Assembly (NCBI GenBank): GCA_037389465.1
Contig: JAZARR010000197.1
Span: 7,713,501 to 7,777,500, forward strand
Source: Baylisascaris procyonis
Taxonomy: Eukaryota; Nematoda; Chromadorea; Rhabditida; Ascarididae
Reading direction: 5' to 3'
DNA: 64,000 bases
The notes under the pieces were generated by a model. The model saw nothing but the letters and a program-made list of their open reading frames with translations. It searched no databases and was not told the DNA's origin. This document shows, in pieces, positions 51,071 to 64,000 of this stretch. The first letter of the stretch is position 1. Every line of letters begins with the position of its first letter. The translations under genes and the position numbers were made by a program.

Positions 51071-53102
51071 GAATTCCTTCTGTTGTTATTGAAATATGCG
51101 TCATTACGCGTCATAGTCGCGTTCATCTTGTTCATACTCTAATTAAGTTCATCTTGAGTGGGATCACTATAAAATGAATAATTTCATAAGCATTCTTTCA
51201 TGAGAAGGGTTTCATTCAATGGAAGCGTGCTAGAGAATGATTAGTGGTTAGTTCTATTGAAAAGTGTTATGGGAGAGTTTTTTTTGTGAGATTTAAACAA
51301 TAAACACGAGTGTCGAACAATATTGTTTTCAGTTCAATTCAACCATTGTTTTATGTAGGCAACAGCCACTCAAAGCGAATGGCACTATTTTGCGTGCCCT
51401 AATTATGACAGGTGGTTCGGACAAGATTCAGCCAGAAATTAACAATATAAATCCAATCAGGAAAATGCAACGGACAGGGGAAATACAAAATCACGCTCGA
51501 TGAATAAAGGATTTAATAATGAAATGGAAATATTGGGAAGAGATAATTGGCAACCAAAGAGGAAGTGGAGAAAATCGTTAGATTAAAATATACTCTTCTA
51601 CATGCAGCTCACCTCGCTAACCTATCTCACAAGTTGTCAAGAAGAAGAAAGCATACAGAATGATGACTTCATATTTCGACTGATTTTGATATCCGTACGA
51701 ATCTTTCGTAAGGGATTAATTTCTCCCTGAATTGATTGTTGTAAGATTGAAATATTACACTGCAAAATGCATGCAGGTTCTTAAAAAAGCGATGGAACAG
51801 AAGCGGCTAGACAAGTCTAGACAATAGTCAAAGTAGTTGCAAGAGTCTCGATATAGGCTAAGGAAACATATTTTAGAGTAACGTTGTCACTGTAAGCAAT
51901 CTTCCTAGAAAACTAAGGGCTAGACACTTCCTGAACTCAAAAATTGCATGATTAAATATTTATTTGGTCATCACTTAGCATGACGAATGCCACGGCGGTA
52001 TGACAAACATTATTATAAAATTCTTTCGCGCTGTGTTGAAATCTGAAGGAGAAGGTTTTATCAAATGGCCGCGAATGTCACACCATAACAAAAACTCTCA
52101 CTAGCAGAACAGAGAAAAATTAGCGTATAAGAAAAAAAGAGTGCAAAAAGTGCTTACACAACATTGAAAGCTGCACGCACATTCGGCATGCGCAACTCCT
52201 TCTGGAGCAGGACGTACAACACGGAGTGACTCATGCCTTCTCTCTAGCGGATCAGTGGATTACCGAAAATCTCGCTGTTTCATGTTAAATACATATCCAA
52301 TTGTATTATAGCTTTGTTAACCTTTTGCTTGTTTCTCATGCTCACAAACTTTTTGCGCTTTTTTTTTTCACTTTTAAAAGTTGAAATAAAAGAATAAATG
52401 AATAGATAAATAACCTAATGATGCAAATCGTCCTTTCCGATCAAACTTAGTCTTGCTTTGTTTGTCATCGATCAACCAACTTGAATTGCATCTTTTGCTC
52501 ATTAGCTGCGAATTGCACTATACGCATTTTGCTTGCTGCTTTTTATTTATTCATTCAGTTCATATTAGATGCACATTTTTGGCATTGAATCGATGCTTCA
52601 CGTTATAACGCTAAGATTGGCATTTCCCACTTTACATTAGATTTTCCAGGTGTATCGTTTAAGGCATTTTCCAGGTGCATTTTTAGGTCACTTAAAATAT
52701 TGCTTTTATGAGTGCGTTGGTGCACATAGGGCCTATGGAAAAGCCCAGCTCTAACAAATGCCTCACTACAGCCTCTATAATTGTAACGGAAGACTGCGTA
52801 CTTGCTTTTTTTCTTCCTTTGAGCATCACAAACTATTCACCATCCCAGATCAACAAGCATCACTTTCCACTTGAGTGCATAACTTTTTATAGAAATAAAC
52901 CCTTTGTTAAATTGCCAGATTCAACAATGTTTGACGTGACGATTACATGGTTCACGAGTTCAGCCCTATTTCATCGCCTTAATATTTCTGTTGTACGAAA
53001 ACTTATCACTGAACTTTTTAACAGCGAAGCTATTGTCCATTGAACTGCGAACTCAACATCGAAAAAAACATCCAGAAACGAATTGATCAGCTTAAAGATG
53101 AA
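49985..53102. other. Intergenic region between receptor C and the ZP gene
   Basis: No exon chain found. A (TTTA)n array lies at 51042-51067. Open frames at 50303-50515 (one hydrophobic segment) and 52708-53043 (111 codons) lack splice sites or partners. The two genes flanking this region converge. Confidence 0.5.
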
Positions 53103-53108
53103 TTTATT
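53103..53108 (-). terminator. Candidate poly(A) signal of the ZP gene
   Basis: First AATAAA on the minus strand after the stop codon, about 333 bases downstream of it. Confidence 0.4.
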
Positions 53109-53440
53109 TTCAGCATAACCGAGCACAATGCACATGAAATGTCCCACCAGAGAGTTGAGCACAAATCAGACATATTTTAAAACGAAATTACCGTAGTGGC
53201 GTTAAAAGTTGCGCAGTTTGCTAATCAAAACATGATGTGCGCATGTGCGTAAGTCAAATAATTCCAGGTGTACTTCTCGTAAGATGGATGCACTTTTGAT
53301 TACATTCGCTAACAGTAACAGTAATATTAACGTCATTTAAATAAAAAAAAATTTTTTTTCTGATTATTCATTAACAGCTGTGGAACTTGCACTCATCGTG
53401 AATATAGAAAAGAATTCAACGACCTAACTTCATTATAGCG

Positions 53441-63827
<10,387 letters not shown>

Positions 63828-64000
63828 CTGGAATTTAGAATTTTTATGACTTTACAAATGTCATTTACAAGAAAAGATATTTAAAGAACGATAAACCTCT
63901 GAAGGGAATCTTTTGCTTCCTCGTTCTACACTTACATATTATTAAACAAGAATAGTAGTGTTTCTCTAAAACAATGTGATACCTTTTTATTAGGGGTTTG

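Noticed and set aside
52708..53043. 111-codon plus-strand open frame
   Set aside because: Length is not exceptional for this composition and no domain, signal peptide or splice partner is visible.

Overview
The window looks like nuclear DNA from a parasitic nematode, most likely a strongylid of the hookworm type. The reasons are AT-rich sequence, many small coding exons (about 60-250 bp) separated by introns of a few hundred bases to 1-3 kb with GT/AG borders, nematode-specific chemoreceptor genes with TTTCAG-type acceptors directly in front of the start codon, a vWA/C-type lectin gene, a ZP-domain gene, and RTE-like retroelement debris. There is no bacterial-style gene packing, no rRNA and no convincing tRNA. 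Few coding exons exceed 200 bases, so all five genes were rebuilt exon by exon from reading frame, splice sites and intron phase.

Layout. 1-4.3 kb: AT-rich sequence without a firm gene. 4.3-17.9 kb (+): a complete 15-exon gene for a secreted 576-residue protein with two vWA domains and a C-terminal C-type lectin domain. 18-20.4 kb: intergenic sequence with a 13-bp-TSD retroelement insertion and the second copy of a dispersed repeat whose first copy lies in an intron of the lectin gene. 20.5-24.8 kb (-), 28.8-34.0 kb (-) and 44.3-49.6 kb (+): three intact five-exon paralogues of a seven-transmembrane chemoreceptor of the Str superfamily (333, 350 and 328 residues), called here receptors A, B and C; C is inverted relative to A and B. 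Between B and C lie a decayed RTE-type reverse transcriptase (about 37.5-38.1 kb) and unassigned sequence. 53.4-63.8 kb (-): nine exons of a ZP-domain, single-pass membrane protein with a long serine-rich tail; its 5' end lies beyond the window. Its introns hold large (AAAT)n and (TA)n arrays.

Relationships. The three receptors share exon borders, phases and the lengths of exons 2, 3 and 4. They also share non-coding material: an antisense-oriented block in intron 1, a G-rich tract in intron 2, and poly(A) signals 420-500 bases past the stop. They therefore arose by segmental duplication rather than retroposition. The lectin, receptor and ZP genes are functionally unrelated: putative immunity or mucosal recognition, chemosensation, and apical matrix. 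Nothing suggests co-regulation between the three groups.
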